NCBI RefSeq assembly: GCF_036246005.1
Contig: NZ_CP109171.1
Location: 1,910,001-1,974,000, forward strand
Direction of reading: 5' to 3'
Source: Streptomyces sp. NBC_01723
GTDB lineage: Bacteria > Actinomycetota > Actinomycetes > Streptomycetales > Streptomycetaceae
DNA: 64,000 nt
Shown: positions 7,056-16,327 of the stretch, piece by piece
Layout of the letters: every line of letters starts with the position of its first letter
Position numbering within the stretch: position 1 is the first letter of the stretch
Notes under the pieces: generated by a model
Told to the model about the DNA's origin: nothing
The model's database searches: none
What the model saw: only the letters and a program-made list of their open reading frames with translations
Program-made: the position numbers and the translations under genes

Positions 7056-9095
7056 TTACCCGCCCCACGAACGGCGGGCCGCCGCGACCTGAGCGAGGAC
7101 CTGCTGGAGCACCTGGCTGCCGGGCGGCACGAGCGCCGGCTCGTACGTCCACGCATGCCCGACCCAGGGGTCGGCCAGGTGGTCCTCGGGTACCGGTGTC
7201 AGCCGGAGCAGTGAACGCCACAGGGGGTCCAGCAGCGGCCCGTACCCCGCGGACTCCTCCCGGTCGGCGACCATCATCAGGTGGACGCCGACGGCCGGCC
7301 CCTCGTCGGCGAGGTAGCGCAGCTGGTTCACCGCCCGGTCGTCGAAGCCGTGCGGGAAGTCGTTGACGATCAGGAGCTGCTGGGACGTGTCGACACCGGG
7401 CGGCAGCGCGTCGGGAGCACCGCCGCGCAACGCCATCTGCACCAGGTCGACGCGCTGGGTGAGGCGGGCCAGCACGTCCGCCGTCCCTGCCGCGCCGAGG
7501 GCGGGCGGAGCGGCGAGCACCCCGGTCTGCACGAGGGGTGCCAGCGGCTGCGCACCGGATCCGGCCGGGTCGATGACGTGCACGGTGAACTCGCCCGCCG
7601 GGTACACGGCGAGCAGCCGGGCCGCGTGCGCGACCGCCGTCTCCAGGCCGAGCCGCCGCGTCTCGTGGGAGTCCGGGACCGCACCGTCGAGCGAGGCGGA
7701 ACGCCCGCTGTCGATCCACAGACCGCGCTCCAGCGGCAGCCGCATCAGCAGCGGGATGCGTACGCGGTCGGCCTCCGGCAGATGGAGATCGCCCAGCCGC
7801 AGGGCCATCGGTATCTCCATGGGGACGCGGTAGGCGTGCCAGACCGGGTTGTCCCAGCGCGCGAACGCCGCGGGCAGGGCGGGCTCGACGACCTCGGCCT
7901 CGGCGACCAGCTGGGCGACGTCCCGGTCCAGGACCTCCCTGGCCCGGGAGACCAACTGGTCGTGCCGGGCACGTGCCGCCTCGCGGGCGGCGTCTCCCTG
8001 TCCGCCGATCCGGCTGCGCGGGTCGGAGAGGGCCTGGTCGAGTTCCTTCTCCATGCGCGAGTCGGCGAAGTCGACGGCGCTGCGGTACGCGGCCATGGTG
8101 CGGGACAGGTCCTCGAACATGCCCCACACCTGGTTGTAGAGCCGCTCCTCCATGGACCAGCCGGTGGCGTCACCGGCGACGGGCCGGGCGGGCCGGCCTG
8201 GTTCGGCCGGGGGCGCGGCCGGCGGGGGCGGCGGCGGGGCCGCGTTCTGGCGGCGCGGGTGGCTGTAGTCGATGGGGCCGCCGCCGGTGGGCGTGGACGC
8301 CTGGCCGGCCGGTGCGGGGTCGCCCGTGCCGTCCCGGTACGGCTGCTGCGTCACGTGCTGTCCCGGCCCGCCGGGTGTCTGACCGCCGGCAGGACTCTGG
8401 CCGTCGTACGGGGACACCGGCGGTACGGGACCGGGAGCGCCCTGGGGTGCGGAGCCGTGGTCCGGACCGTGCGCCGGGGCGGCGGTCTGCCGGGGGCGGT
8501 CGGCGTCCGCGGCGTGGGCCGGAGGGGCCGGTACCGAACGGGCCAGCCCGCGCCCCACCGCTTCGTGGATGGTCCCGGCCAACTGGTGGGCCTGGGGCAG
8601 GTTCTGGTCGGTGAGCAGTTCGGCGAGGCCGCCCGCGTAGCCCTGGCCGACGGCGCGCACCTTCCACGCGCCCTGGCGCCGGTAGAGCTCCAGGGCGACG
8701 ACCGCGGACTCGCGTTCCAGGCCGGTGACGGTGTAGCTGGCGACTTCGTCGCCGTCGAGGTCCGTGACCGCGACGAAGGGGGCGGCGACGGCACCGAAAC
8801 GGACCGGGCCCTGCCCGGCGGCGGGCAGGGCGAGCAGCACGCTCACGCGGTGCACGGTGTCCGGGAGTGCGTCCAGGTCCACCGCGAGGCGGTGGTCGGC
8901 GGCCGCCTGCCGGGAGACCTCCAGGCCCGGCAGGGTGGGGGTGCCCGGGTGAGCCACCCACTCCACCCCGTGAACCGTGCCCTTCTCGTCGCCGAGCGTG
9001 GCTCCGGCCACGATCGGCGTGCCGGCCGAGACCCGGATCTCCAGACGGGTCCGGGGAAGCGGGTGGTTCTGTCCCCGCGTCAGCTCGGCCGTCAT
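7056..9095 (-). CDS. TerD-domain protein with FtsK/HerA-like C-terminal domain
   Basis: 679 residues. Residues about 1-185 form a TerD fold (MTAELTRGQNHPLP, GATLGDEKG, VALELYRRQGAWKVRAVGQGYAGG). Then comes a Pro/Gly-rich low-complexity linker (about 190-320). A C-terminal domain (about 330-679) resembles FtsK/SpoIIIE-type ATPases: LIVNDFPHGF sits where Walker B would be and GVHLMMVADREE resembles the sensor strand. Where Walker A belongs, WIDSGRSASLDG lacks the GxxGxGK core, so ATP hydrolysis is doubtful. The ATG at 9095 is chosen because GGGGGA lies 6 nt upstream; ATG 9119 is the alternative. It lies 125 nt after terD, likely co-transcribed. Confidence 0.85.
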   Translation of the reverse strand: MTAELTRGQNHPLPRTRLEIRVSAGTPIVAGATLGDEKGTVHGVEWVAHPGTPTLPGLEVSRQAAADHRLAVDLDALPDTVHRVSVLLALPAAGQGPVRFGAVAAPFVAVTDLDGDEVASYTVTGLERESAVVALELYRRQGAWKVRAVGQGYAGGLAELLTDQNLPQAHQLAGTIHEAVGRGLARSVPAPPAHAADADRPRQTAAPAHGPDHGSAPQGAPGPVPPVSPYDGQSPAGGQTPGGPGQHVTQQPYRDGTGDPAPAGQASTPTGGGPIDYSHPRRQNAAPPPPPPAAPPAEPGRPARPVAGDATGWSMEERLYNQVWGMFEDLSRTMAAYRSAVDFADSRMEKELDQALSDPRSRIGGQGDAAREAARARHDQLVSRAREVLDRDVAQLVAEAEVVEPALPAAFARWDNPVWHAYRVPMEIPMALRLGDLHLPEADRVRIPLLMRLPLERGLWIDSGRSASLDGAVPDSHETRRLGLETAVAHAARLLAVYPAGEFTVHVIDPAGSGAQPLAPLVQTGVLAAPPALGAAGTADVLARLTQRVDLVQMALRGGAPDALPPGVDTSQQLLIVNDFPHGFDDRAVNQLRYLADEGPAVGVHLMMVADREESAGYGPLLDPLWRSLLRLTPVPEDHLADPWVGHAWTYEPALVPPGSQVLQQVLAQVAAARRSWGG

Positions 9096-9220
9096 CGCCT
9101 GTCCCCCTGTGTCACTCATGCGTCACTCGTGATGTGCCGTGCGGCGCTCGTCCGTCCCGCTCGCGGGGCGGGGTGTCCGGCCGGCCCCTCGCGGGACCGG
9201 CATTGCGGCTTCGTCGCTCG

Positions 9221-9799
9221 TCAGAGGACCGGCAGGATCGCCGGCATCAGGTCCTGGAAGGTGCGGCCGTTGGCCGGGGTACCGATGGCGGTCATCGACC
9301 AGCCCTGGCCCGCTCGGTCCACCTTGGCCATGATCTGCGCCGTGTAGGCGCCGCCACCGGCCAGCGTGTAGCGGGCGAGTTCCTGCCCGTTGGTCTCGTC
9401 GACCAGGCGGCAGAACGCGTTCTGCACTTCCTGGAAGGTCTGGCCGGTGAACGAGTTCACGGTGAAGACGATCTGGTCGATGTGGACCGGGATGCGCTGG
9501 AGGTCGACGAGGATCGCCTCGTCGTCGCCGCCCTGGCCGACACCGCCCACCAGGTTGTCCCCGGTGTGGCGCACCGAGCCGTCGTCGCTCACCAGGTGGC
9601 GGAAGAAGACGACGTCGACCGGCTGCTTGTCCGCGAAGAGGACCGCGGAGGCGTCCAGGTCGATCTCCCGGGTGCGGGAGCCGAACAGGCCGCGCCGGGG
9701 AGCCGCCTGCCAGCCGAGACCCATGCGCACCGACGTCAGGCTGCCGCCGTCGTTCTTCTGCAGACTGATGGCCTGACCCTTGGTCATGTTGACGGTCAC
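9221..9799 (-). CDS. terD: TerD family protein
   Basis: 192 residues, the canonical TerD size. TerD/CABP proteins bind Ca2+ through acidic loops; here REIDLDASAVLF, the HTGDNLVGGVGQGGDDE loop and the AFCRLVDE region match the family. They support tellurite and chemical or DNA-damage stress tolerance with TerC at the membrane. Start GTG at 9799, with AGGGGA 5 nt upstream. The gene heads a minus-strand run terD - terD/ftsK-like - terC. A consensus RecA-NDp promoter (9856-9878) implies DNA-damage induction. Confidence 0.93.
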   Translation of the reverse strand: MTVNMTKGQAISLQKNDGGSLTSVRMGLGWQAAPRRGLFGSRTREIDLDASAVLFADKQPVDVVFFRHLVSDDGSVRHTGDNLVGGVGQGGDDEAILVDLQRIPVHIDQIVFTVNSFTGQTFQEVQNAFCRLVDETNGQELARYTLAGGGAYTAQIMAKVDRAGQGWSMTAIGTPANGRTFQDLMPAILPVL

Positions 9800-9855
9800 G
9801 CGCTGATCCCCTCTCGAACTGTCCCCTGTTGCCGCGGAGCCCGCGGTTGACCTGA

Positions 9856-9878
9856 ACCCTACGCACGGGCACTGACAG
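9856..9878 (-). promoter_or_regulatory. RecA-NDp / PafBC-type promoter of terD
   Basis: Minus strand: CTGTCAGTG (9878-9870), 8 nt, TAGGGT (9861-9856). One mismatch at the first -35 base; spacing and -10 are perfect. The predicted leader of about 50 nt includes the AGGGGA ribosome site. Confidence 0.75.
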
Positions 9879-9940
9879 TGCCCCACCCCGGTCCGCACTT
9901 TGTGTCGGTCTTGCAACACAGCCCGTGCCCGGTCGGGCCC

Positions 9941-12082
9941 TCAGGCCAGGCCCGCCTCCCTCATCTGACGCAGTTCCTTCTTCATCTCGGAGACCTCGTC
10001 GCGCAGCCTGGCGGCGATCTCGAACTGGAGGTCGGCGGCGGCCGCCCGCATGCGGTTGGTCAGTTCCTCGATCTGCTCGGCGAGCTCCGCGGCGGGACGG
10101 TCGGTCGGCACCGTCTCCTTGGTCTTGCCCCGGCCCTTGGCCGGTTTCGCACCCGCCGCCTGGCCGCCGAGGGAGGGCACGGGGGCCTTGGCGCCCTTCC
10201 CCTCCTTCACCTGGCGGTAGCCGGAGCCGAGCAGCTGCTCGGTGTCGACGTCCTCGCGGGCGATCTGCGCGACGATGTCGTTGATCTTCTTGCGGAGTGG
10301 CTGCGGGTCGATGCCGTTCGCCTTGTTGAACGCGACCTGCTTCTCGCGTCGGCGGTTGGTCTCGTCGATCGCCTTCTCCATCGCCGGCGTGATCTTGTCG
10401 GCGTACATGTGGACCTCGCCGGAGACATTGCGCGCCGCGCGGCCGATGGTCTGGATCAGCGAGGTGCCGGAGCGCAGGAAGCCCTCCTTGTCGGCGTCGA
10501 GGATCGCCACCAGGGAGACCTCGGGCAGGTCGAGGCCCTCTCGCAGCAGGTTGATGCCGACCAGGACGTCGTACTCACCGGCGCGCAGTTCACGCAGCAG
10601 TTCGACGCGGCGCAGGGTGTCGACGTCGCTGTGCAGGTAGCGGACCTGGATGCCCAGTTCCAGGAAGTAGTCGGTGAGGTCCTCGGCCATCTTCTTGGTG
10701 AGTGTGGTGACCAGGACCCGCTCGTCCTTCTCGGTCCGCTTGCGGATCTCGTGCACCAGGTCGTCGATCTGGCCCTCGGTGGACTTGACGACGACTTCCG
10801 GGTCGACGAGGCCGGTGGGGCGGATGATCTGCTCCACGGCACCGTCCGCGCGGGAGAGCTCGTAGGCGCCCGGGGTCGCGGACAGGTAGACGGTCTGCCC
10901 GATACGCCCCTGGAACTCCTCCCACTTCAGCGGTCGGTTGTCGAGTGCGGAGGGCAGCCGGAAGCCGTGGTCGACGAGGGTGCGCTTGCGGGAGGCGTCG
11001 CCCTCGTACATCGCGCCGATCTGCGGCACGGTGACGTGCGACTCGTCGATGACGAGCAGGAAGTCGTCCGGGAAGTAGTCCAGCAGCGTGTTCGGCGGGG
11101 AGCCGGGGAGGCGACCGTCGAAGTGCATCGAGTAGTTCTCCACCCCGGAGCAGCTGCCGATCTGGCGGAGCATCTCGAGGTCGTACGTCGTGCGCATCCG
11201 CAGTCGCTGGGCCTCCAGGAGCTTGCCCTGCTTCTCCAGCTCGGTCAGGCGCTCGGCCAGCTCCTTCTCGATGTCGTTGGCCGCCCGCTCCAAGCGCTCG
11301 GGGCCCGCGACGTAGTGGGAGGCGGGGAAGACGTAGAGCTGCTGGTCGTCGCTGATGATCTCGCCGGTGACCGGGTGGAGGGTGGACAGGGCCTCGATCT
11401 CGTCACCGAACATCTCGATGCGTACGGCGAGCTCCTCGTAGACCGGGAAGATCTCGATGGTGTCGCCGCGCACGCGGAAGGTGCCGCGGGCGAAGGCCAT
11501 GTCGTTGCGCGTGTACTGGATGTCGACGAAGCGGCGCAGCAGCTCGTCCCGGTCGTGCTCCTCGCCGACCCGGAGGGGGACCATCCGGTCCACGTACTCC
11601 TGGGGGGTGCCCAGGCCGTAGATGCAGGAGACGGAGGCGACCACGACGACGTCGCGGCGGGTGAGCAGGGAGTTGGTCGCGGAGTGCCGCAGCCGCTCCA
11701 CCTCCTCGTTGATCGAGGAGTCCTTCTCGATGTAGGTGTCCGACTGGGGGACGTAGGCCTCGGGCTGGTAGTAGTCGTAGTACGAGACGAAGTACTCGAC
11801 GGCGTTGTTCGGCAGCAGTTCGCGGAACTCGTTCGCCAGCTGGGCGGCCAGGGTCTTGTTCGGCGCCATGACCAGGGTGGGCCGCTGGAGCTTCTCGATC
11901 ATCCACGCGGTGGTGGCGGACTTGCCGGTGCCGGTCGCGCCGAGCAGGACGACGTCCTTCTCGCCTGCTTCGACTCGCCGGGCCAGCTCGGCGATGGCCG
12001 CCGGCTGGTCGCCGTTCGGCTGGTAGGGGCTGACGACCTCGAAGGGCGCCACCGTGCGTTCGATCTGGGAAACGGGCCGCAT
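9941..12082 (-). CDS. uvrB: UvrABC system protein B
   Basis: 713 residues, full family length. The DNA-helicase-like damage verifier of excision repair; it receives lesions from UvrA and recruits UvrC. Seen: Walker A GATGTGKS near residue 45, the [20 protein letters not shown] beta-hairpin that clamps [26 protein letters not shown] (motif VI), and a C-terminal UVR domain ([20 protein letters not shown]) that contacts UvrC. The start is ATG 12082, not the TTG at 12112: the -10 TACGGT (12095-12090) is 7 nt upstream, so the mRNA should be leaderless. It is monocistronic and damage-inducible by its promoter. Confidence 0.98.
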   Translation of the reverse strand: MRPVSQIERTVAPFEVVSPYQPNGDQPAAIAELARRVEAGEKDVVLLGATGTGKSATTAWMIEKLQRPTLVMAPNKTLAAQLANEFRELLPNNAVEYFVSYYDYYQPEAYVPQSDTYIEKDSSINEEVERLRHSATNSLLTRRDVVVVASVSCIYGLGTPQEYVDRMVPLRVGEEHDRDELLRRFVDIQYTRNDMAFARGTFRVRGDTIEIFPVYEELAVRIEMFGDEIEALSTLHPVTGEIISDDQQLYVFPASHYVAGPERLERAANDIEKELAERLTELEKQGKLLEAQRLRMRTTYDLEMLRQIGSCSGVENYSMHFDGRLPGSPPNTLLDYFPDDFLLVIDESHVTVPQIGAMYEGDASRKRTLVDHGFRLPSALDNRPLKWEEFQGRIGQTVYLSATPGAYELSRADGAVEQIIRPTGLVDPEVVVKSTEGQIDDLVHEIRKRTEKDERVLVTTLTKKMAEDLTDYFLELGIQVRYLHSDVDTLRRVELLRELRAGEYDVLVGINLLREGLDLPEVSLVAILDADKEGFLRSGTSLIQTIGRAARNVSGEVHMYADKITPAMEKAIDETNRRREKQVAFNKANGIDPQPLRKKINDIVAQIAREDVDTEQLLGSGYRQVKEGKGAKAPVPSLGGQAAGAKPAKGRGKTKETVPTDRPAAELAEQIEELTNRMRAAAADLQFEIAARLRDEVSEMKKELRQMREAGLA

Positions 12083-12089
12083 GGGTTCC

Positions 12090-12112
12090 ACCGTACGACC
12101 CCCCACTGACAA
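12090..12112 (-). promoter_or_regulatory. RecA-NDp / PafBC-type leaderless promoter of uvrB
   Basis: Minus strand: TTGTCAGTG (12112-12104), 8 nt, TACGGT (12095-12090), then 7 nt to the ATG. Full match to TTGTCRGTG-N8-TAnnnT. Confidence 0.85.
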
Positions 12113-12122
12113 CGGGTCCGGA

Positions 12123-13001
12123 TCAGCGGTTCTGCGGGGCGCGAGGTCGCCGGTGGGCGAGCGGACGGCGCAGGTGGCGGGCCGGGTGACGGACCGGACG
12201 GTGGACCGTGCGCGGGATCTCGGAGTGGGCGGGGATGCCGGGCTTCCGCTCGACGGGCGGGGCGGTGGGCTTGCCCATGACCATCAGCGGGTCGAGCAGG
12301 ACGACGACGCCGGCCAGGACGAGGAAGGCGAGGGGTCCGATCAGCATCGGGGCGAGGAGCTCGGCGGGCGAGCCCCCGACGCTGGGCTCGGACGTGCCGC
12401 CGACATGGACGTCGAGGGCGGCCATGCCCGTGTAGTGCATGCCGGTGACGGCCAGCCCCATGATCAGGGCGGCGCCCACGCTCCACAGGAAGCCCCGGAC
12501 CTGTCCGGCCGCCCACAGTGAGGCGGTGGCAGCACCCATGGCGATGACGACGGACACGGACACGGTGAACGTGTTGTAGCTCAGTTGTCCGTCCAGGTGC
12601 ATCCCGGCCATACCCAGGTAGTGCATCGAGGCGATCCCCAGGCCGGTGACGGTGCCGCCGGTGAACAGGGCGGTCCCGCGGGCGCCGCGGTAGCCGACTA
12701 TGAAGATCCCGACCCCCACCATCACGATGGCCACGGCCAGGCTGGCGAAGGTCATCAGCCAGTCGTAGCGGATCGGCGTGTGTTCGATCGTGAACCCCAT
12801 CATCGCGATGAAGTGCATGGTCCAGATGCCGGAGCCGATCGCCGCCGAGCCCAGGGCGAGCCACCCGGGGCGCCAGGAACGGGTGACCAGCATGGCCCTC
12901 GTGGTGCAGCGCAGACCGAGGGCACCGCCGAGGCACGCCATGAGGTAGGCCACCAGTGGTGTGACGAGTCCGTAGTTGAATCCGTCGACCGTGCCTTGCA
13001 T
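12123..13001 (-). CDS. MHYT-domain integral membrane sensor protein
   Basis: 292 residues with seven predicted membrane helices over about 1-245. The MHYT repeats are visible as [16 protein letters not shown] and MHYTGMAA, proposed to bind a metal and sense O2, CO or NO. It has no GGDEF, EAL or kinase output domain; the C-terminus is a basic, Pro/Arg-rich cytoplasmic tail (about 250-292). Start ATG 13001, with GGAAGGG upstream. It lies upstream of uvrB on the same strand; the uvrB promoter lies in the gap between them, so they are probably separate units. Confidence 0.9.
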   Translation of the reverse strand: MQGTVDGFNYGLVTPLVAYLMACLGGALGLRCTTRAMLVTRSWRPGWLALGSAAIGSGIWTMHFIAMMGFTIEHTPIRYDWLMTFASLAVAIVMVGVGIFIVGYRGARGTALFTGGTVTGLGIASMHYLGMAGMHLDGQLSYNTFTVSVSVVIAMGAATASLWAAGQVRGFLWSVGAALIMGLAVTGMHYTGMAALDVHVGGTSEPSVGGSPAELLAPMLIGPLAFLVLAGVVVLLDPLMVMGKPTAPPVERKPGIPAHSEIPRTVHRPVRHPARHLRRPLAHRRPRAPQNR

Positions 13002-13291
13002 CTGCGGCTGCCCTTCCGCCTTCTTACGCCCCGGTGGAGTACCGGATTCCCCTGATGTGCACCCACTCGCGGGCCTGAGCGAACGACCGGGGCCGAGGCA
13101 GAGAGTATGACGCCCACCGGAATGGTCGAACGATTCTCCGGCAAAGAATCACGGCCTCGCCCCACTTGTGCCGCCCTGGTGAGCGTAGTTGAGCAACTCC
13201 ATTCAGCCAGTGGCCATTCTGTACCCCTCTCCCGTTGACTCTCCGGTGTCACAGTGGAGCTGTCCGTGATCGCTCGACGCGAGGAGTACGC

Positions 13292-14185
13292 ATGCACGTG
13301 CGCACAGTTGCCGTCACGACCACCGCACTTCTGGGAGTCGCCCTGACTGCGCCCCTCTCGCACGCCCGGGACACCGGGACCGGCGACGACGGGCCCACGG
13401 TCGTCGCGCACCGGGGCGCTTCGGCCTACGCGCCGGAGAACACGCTGGCCGCCGTCGACAAGGCGGCCGAGCTGGGCATCCGCTGGGTGGAGAACGACGT
13501 CCAGCGCACCAAGGACGGCGAACTCGTCGTCATGCACGACGACGACCTGCGGCGTACCACCGACGTGGAGGAGGTCTTCCCCGGCCGGTCCCCCTGGAAG
13601 GTGAAGGACTTCACCGCCGCGGAGATCGCGCGGCTGGACGCGGGGAGCTGGTTCGGGTCCCGGTACGCGGGCGCGCGCGTGCCGACGCTGAAGCAGTACG
13701 TGAACCGTGTGGAGCACAACCACCAGAAGCTGCTGCTGGAGCTGAAGAGCCCCGGCCTGTACCCGGGCATCGAGCAGCAGACCCTCAAGGTGCTCGCCAA
13801 CGAGGGCTGGCTCGACCGCCGCCATGTGACCGGCCGGCTGGTGGTGCAGAGTTTCAGCACGGACAGCATCCGGACGGTCCACGAGCTCAAGCCGGCCGTC
13901 AAGACGGGCTTCCTCGGCACGCCTCTCGTGTCGGACCTGCCCGGGTACGCCGAGTTCGTGGACCAGATCAACCCCTCGCACGGCTCCCTCTCCATGACCT
14001 ACGTGGCCTCGGTGCACGCGTTCGAGGGGCCGCACGGCAAGCGGATGGAGGTTCTGACCTGGACGGTGGACACCGCTGCCGCAGCCCGGCGGGTGGCGGG
14101 GTACGGCGTCGACGGCATCATCACCAACAAGCCGGACGTGGTGCGGGACGCCGTCGGCGAGGACGCGTACCCGTCCGCACGCTGA
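13292..14185 (+). CDS. glpQ: secreted glycerophosphodiester phosphodiesterase (GlpQ-like)
   Basis: 297 residues. A Sec signal peptide (residues about 1-25, MHVRTVAVTT to SHA) is followed by a GDPD domain: VAHRGASAYAPENTLA, WVENDVQRTKDGELVVMHDDDLRRTT with the HRG, END and HD catalytic signatures, and DGIITNKPD at the end. It hydrolyses glycerophosphodiesters outside the cell to glycerol-3-phosphate and an alcohol. Start ATG 13292 with GAGGAG 5-6 nt upstream. TTGACT at 13235 with a weak -10 near 13258 is a candidate promoter. The S. coelicolor counterpart is reported to be PhoP-controlled; I could not define a convincing PHO box. Confidence 0.93.
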   Translation: MHVRTVAVTTTALLGVALTAPLSHARDTGTGDDGPTVVAHRGASAYAPENTLAAVDKAAELGIRWVENDVQRTKDGELVVMHDDDLRRTTDVEEVFPGRSPWKVKDFTAAEIARLDAGSWFGSRYAGARVPTLKQYVNRVEHNHQKLLLELKSPGLYPGIEQQTLKVLANEGWLDRRHVTGRLVVQSFSTDSIRTVHELKPAVKTGFLGTPLVSDLPGYAEFVDQINPSHGSLSMTYVASVHAFEGPHGKRMEVLTWTVDTAAAARRVAGYGVDGIITNKPDVVRDAVGEDAYPSAR

Positions 14186-14193
14186 CCCCCTCG

Positions 14194-14236
14194 ATGCCCG
14201 GGACGGACCGGCCGCACAGGCCGCTGTCCCGGGCAT
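14194..14236 (+). terminator. terminator after glpQ
   Basis: ATGCCCGGGAC (14194-14204) pairs with GTCCCGGGCAT (14226-14236), with an inner GGCC/GGCC pairing. The last base is also the first base of the ogt promoter -35, so terminator and promoter abut. Confidence 0.7.
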
Positions 14237-14258
14237 TGTCAGTGGTCGGCCGTACCGT
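14236..14258 (+). promoter_or_regulatory. RecA-NDp / PafBC-type leaderless promoter of ogt
   Basis: TTGTCAGTG (14236-14244), 8 nt, TACCGT (14253-14258), then only 6 nt to the ATG at 14265. Full match to the damage promoter; the transcript should start at the start codon. Confidence 0.85.
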
Positions 14259-14264
14259 GGGCGC

Positions 14265-14819
14265 ATGGACAGCCCTGGGCAGTACGAGCAGCGGGTCGTG
14301 TGGACCGTCGTCGGCACCGACATCGGTCCGCTGATGCTGGCCGCCACCTCCGACGGCCTGGTCAACGTCGTGTTCCACGCCACCGCCGACGCCCGCGACC
14401 AGGCGCTCGAAAGGCTCGCGGCCCGGCTGGGCACGGAGCCCGTGGAGGCCCCCGGCTCCCCGCTGCTGGCCGAGGCGATACGCCAGGTGGCGTCGTACTT
14501 CGCGGGGGCCAGGCAGGACTTCGACCTGCCGCTGGACTGGTCGCTGATCTCGGGGTTCAACCGGGAGGTACTGCGTGAGCTGGCCTCCGGCGTCCCTTAC
14601 GGCTCGGTCGTCGGGTACGGCGACCTGGCCGGCCGGGTGGGCCAGCCGGGCGCGGCCCAGGCGGTCGGTATGGCCATGGGCGCCAACCCGCTGCCGGTCG
14701 TCGTGCCCTGCCACCGCGTGGTGGAGCGCGACGGGGGCATCGGCGGGTTCGGCGGCGGGGTGGAGACCAAGCGGCGGTTGCTCGCGCTGGAGGGTGTGCT
14801 GCCCGAGCCGCTGTTCTGA
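14265..14819 (+). CDS. ogt: methylated-DNA--protein-cysteine methyltransferase
   Basis: 184 residues. Suicidal repair protein that moves the alkyl group from O6-methylguanine to its own cysteine. The active-site PCHRV lies near residue 148 within NPLPVVVPCHRVVERDG, and the HTH/Arg-finger region is FNREVLRELASGVPYGSVVGYGDLA. It is a stand-alone Ogt-type protein without an Ada domain. The ATG is fixed by the damage promoter 6 nt upstream. Monocistronic; it converges on a VOC gene. Confidence 0.96.
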   Translation: MDSPGQYEQRVVWTVVGTDIGPLMLAATSDGLVNVVFHATADARDQALERLAARLGTEPVEAPGSPLLAEAIRQVASYFAGARQDFDLPLDWSLISGFNREVLRELASGVPYGSVVGYGDLAGRVGQPGAAQAVGMAMGANPLPVVVPCHRVVERDGGIGGFGGGVETKRRLLALEGVLPEPLF

Positions 14820-14853
14820 GCGCGCTCCCCGGGATGTCCGGTGGCGGGCGGAG

Positions 14854-15282
14854 CTAGTCGTAGTGCCTGGCCTCGATGATGTTGCCGTCCGGGTCGCCGA
14901 AGTAGAAGCTGCGCCGGGCCATGCCGCGGGCGCCGTAGGAGTCGTGGGAGAGCTCCGAGACCGGGACGGACTGCTCCTCCAGGCGGGCGCGCAGCGCGTG
15001 GAACTCGTGCGCGGGCAGGGACAGGCAGATGTGGTTGACGGGATGCCCCGCGCTCTCGTCGGCGCCGGCGACGACCCGCATGCGTGCCGCGAGGGAGTGC
15101 GGCGCGAGATCGAGGATGGTCTCTTCGTTGAGCCGCACGGAAGGAAAACTCACGGTCCCCGCGGCGTACTCGGTGAGCCGCAAGGGCTCCAGCCCCAGGT
15201 TCTTCTCGTAGAACCCGGCCGCGGCGACCGGGTCGCGGACCCAGAGCACCACGTGGTCGAGACGTGTCGTGTTGTCCGTCAT
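14854..15282 (-). CDS. VOC (glyoxalase/bleomycin resistance) superfamily protein
   Basis: 142 residues with paired beta-alpha-beta-beta-beta modules: LDHVVLWVRDPVAAAGFYEKNLGLEPL at the N-terminus and HICLSLPAHEFHALRARLEE in the second half. Potential metal ligands are H10 and the glutamate in FGDPDGNIIEARHYD. The substrate is unknown; the family includes glyoxalase I, dioxygenases and antibiotic-binding proteins. Start ATG 15282. It is divergent from psuG, with about 135 bp shared upstream. Confidence 0.85.
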   Translation of the reverse strand: MTDNTTRLDHVVLWVRDPVAAAGFYEKNLGLEPLRLTEYAAGTVSFPSVRLNEETILDLAPHSLAARMRVVAGADESAGHPVNHICLSLPAHEFHALRARLEEQSVPVSELSHDSYGARGMARRSFYFGDPDGNIIEARHYD

Positions 15283-15418
15283 GGTTCCCAGGCTGGCGCC
15301 CTCCCCCGGCACCCGCAAGAGGCCGGTGCGGCCCCCTCGGGGGTTTGACCCGGTCCGTCGCCCGCCAGGGATGAGGGAGACCGGAGCCGAGGGAGACCGT
15401 CGGACAGGAGGCAGGCGC

Positions 15419-16327
15419 GTGATGCTGGTGGTGTCGGAAGAGGTACGGGCGGCGATCGACGCGCGTGAGCCCGTGGTGGCCCTGGAGTCCACGATCATCG
15501 CGCACGGGCTGCCGCGCCCGCGCAATCTGCTGGTGGCCGGGGAGCTGGAGGAGGTGGTCCGTCGGGAGGGCGCCGTCCCGGCGACGATCGCCGTCCTGGA
15601 CGGGCGGCCGCACGTGGGCCTCGACAAGGAGCAACTGGAGCGGGTCGCCAACGAGGACGGCATCCGCAAGCTGGGCCATCGGGACCTGCCGCTCGCGGTG
15701 GCGGCCGGAGCGAGCGGCGCGACCACCGTGTCGGCGACCGCGCTGCTGGCGGCTCTGGCGGGCGTGCGGGTGTTCGCGACCGGTGGGCTGGGCGGTGTGC
15801 ACCGGGAGTGGACGGTGACGCAGGACGAGTCGGCCGACCTGGGCCTGCTGGCACGCACCCGGATCACCGTGGTGTGCGCGGGGGTGAAGTCCATCCTGGA
15901 CGTACCGGCGACCCTGCAACGGCTGGAGACGCTCGGCGTCTCGGTGGCGGGCTACGGCACGGACCGCTTCCCCGGCTTCTACCTGTCCGACTCCGGGCAC
16001 CCGGTGGACTGGACGCTGGACAGCCCGGAGCAGGTGGCGGCCGTCATGCGGGCGCAGGACGGCCTGGACGGGCCGCGGTCCGCGTTCGTGGTCGCCAACC
16101 CGGTCCCCGAGGAGGAGCAGCTGGATCCCGCGCTGCACGCACGCGTGCTGGCCGACGCGCTGCGCGCGTGCGAGGCGGAGGGGGTGACCGGGCAGGCGGT
16201 CACCCCGTTTCTCCTGGACCACCTGGTGCGCCACACCGACGGTGCCTCGCTGAGCGCCAATCTGGCGGCGGTGCGCGGAAACGTACGGCTGGCGGCCCGT
16301 ATCGCGACGGCCTGGGCCCGGGCATGA
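15419..16327 (+). CDS. psuG: pseudouridine-5'-phosphate glycosidase
   Basis: 302 residues. It splits pseudouridine 5'-phosphate into uracil and ribose 5-phosphate. Highly conserved features: VALESTIIAHGLPRPRN at the N-terminus, VFATGGLGGVHR, VVCAGVKSILDVPATLQ with the catalytic Lys, TPFLLDHL, and SLSANLAAVRGNVRLAARIA at the end. AGGAGG (15406-15411) lies 7 nt before the GTG at 15419; the adjacent ATG 15422 is an equal alternative. TTGACC at 15345-15350 is a possible -35. Its stop overlaps the kinase start (ATGA), so the pair is translationally coupled. Confidence 0.95.
   Translation: MMLVVSEEVRAAIDAREPVVALESTIIAHGLPRPRNLLVAGELEEVVRREGAVPATIAVLDGRPHVGLDKEQLERVANEDGIRKLGHRDLPLAVAAGASGATTVSATALLAALAGVRVFATGGLGGVHREWTVTQDESADLGLLARTRITVVCAGVKSILDVPATLQRLETLGVSVAGYGTDRFPGFYLSDSGHPVDWTLDSPEQVAAVMRAQDGLDGPRSAFVVANPVPEEEQLDPALHARVLADALRACEAEGVTGQAVTPFLLDHLVRHTDGASLSANLAAVRGNVRLAARIATAWARA

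Noticed and set aside
13190..13291. PHO boxes upstream of the glpQ-like gene
   Set aside because: Related genes are PhoP-controlled, but I found no convincing pair of 11-bp GTTCACC-like repeats; loose CATTC repeats are 15 bp apart.
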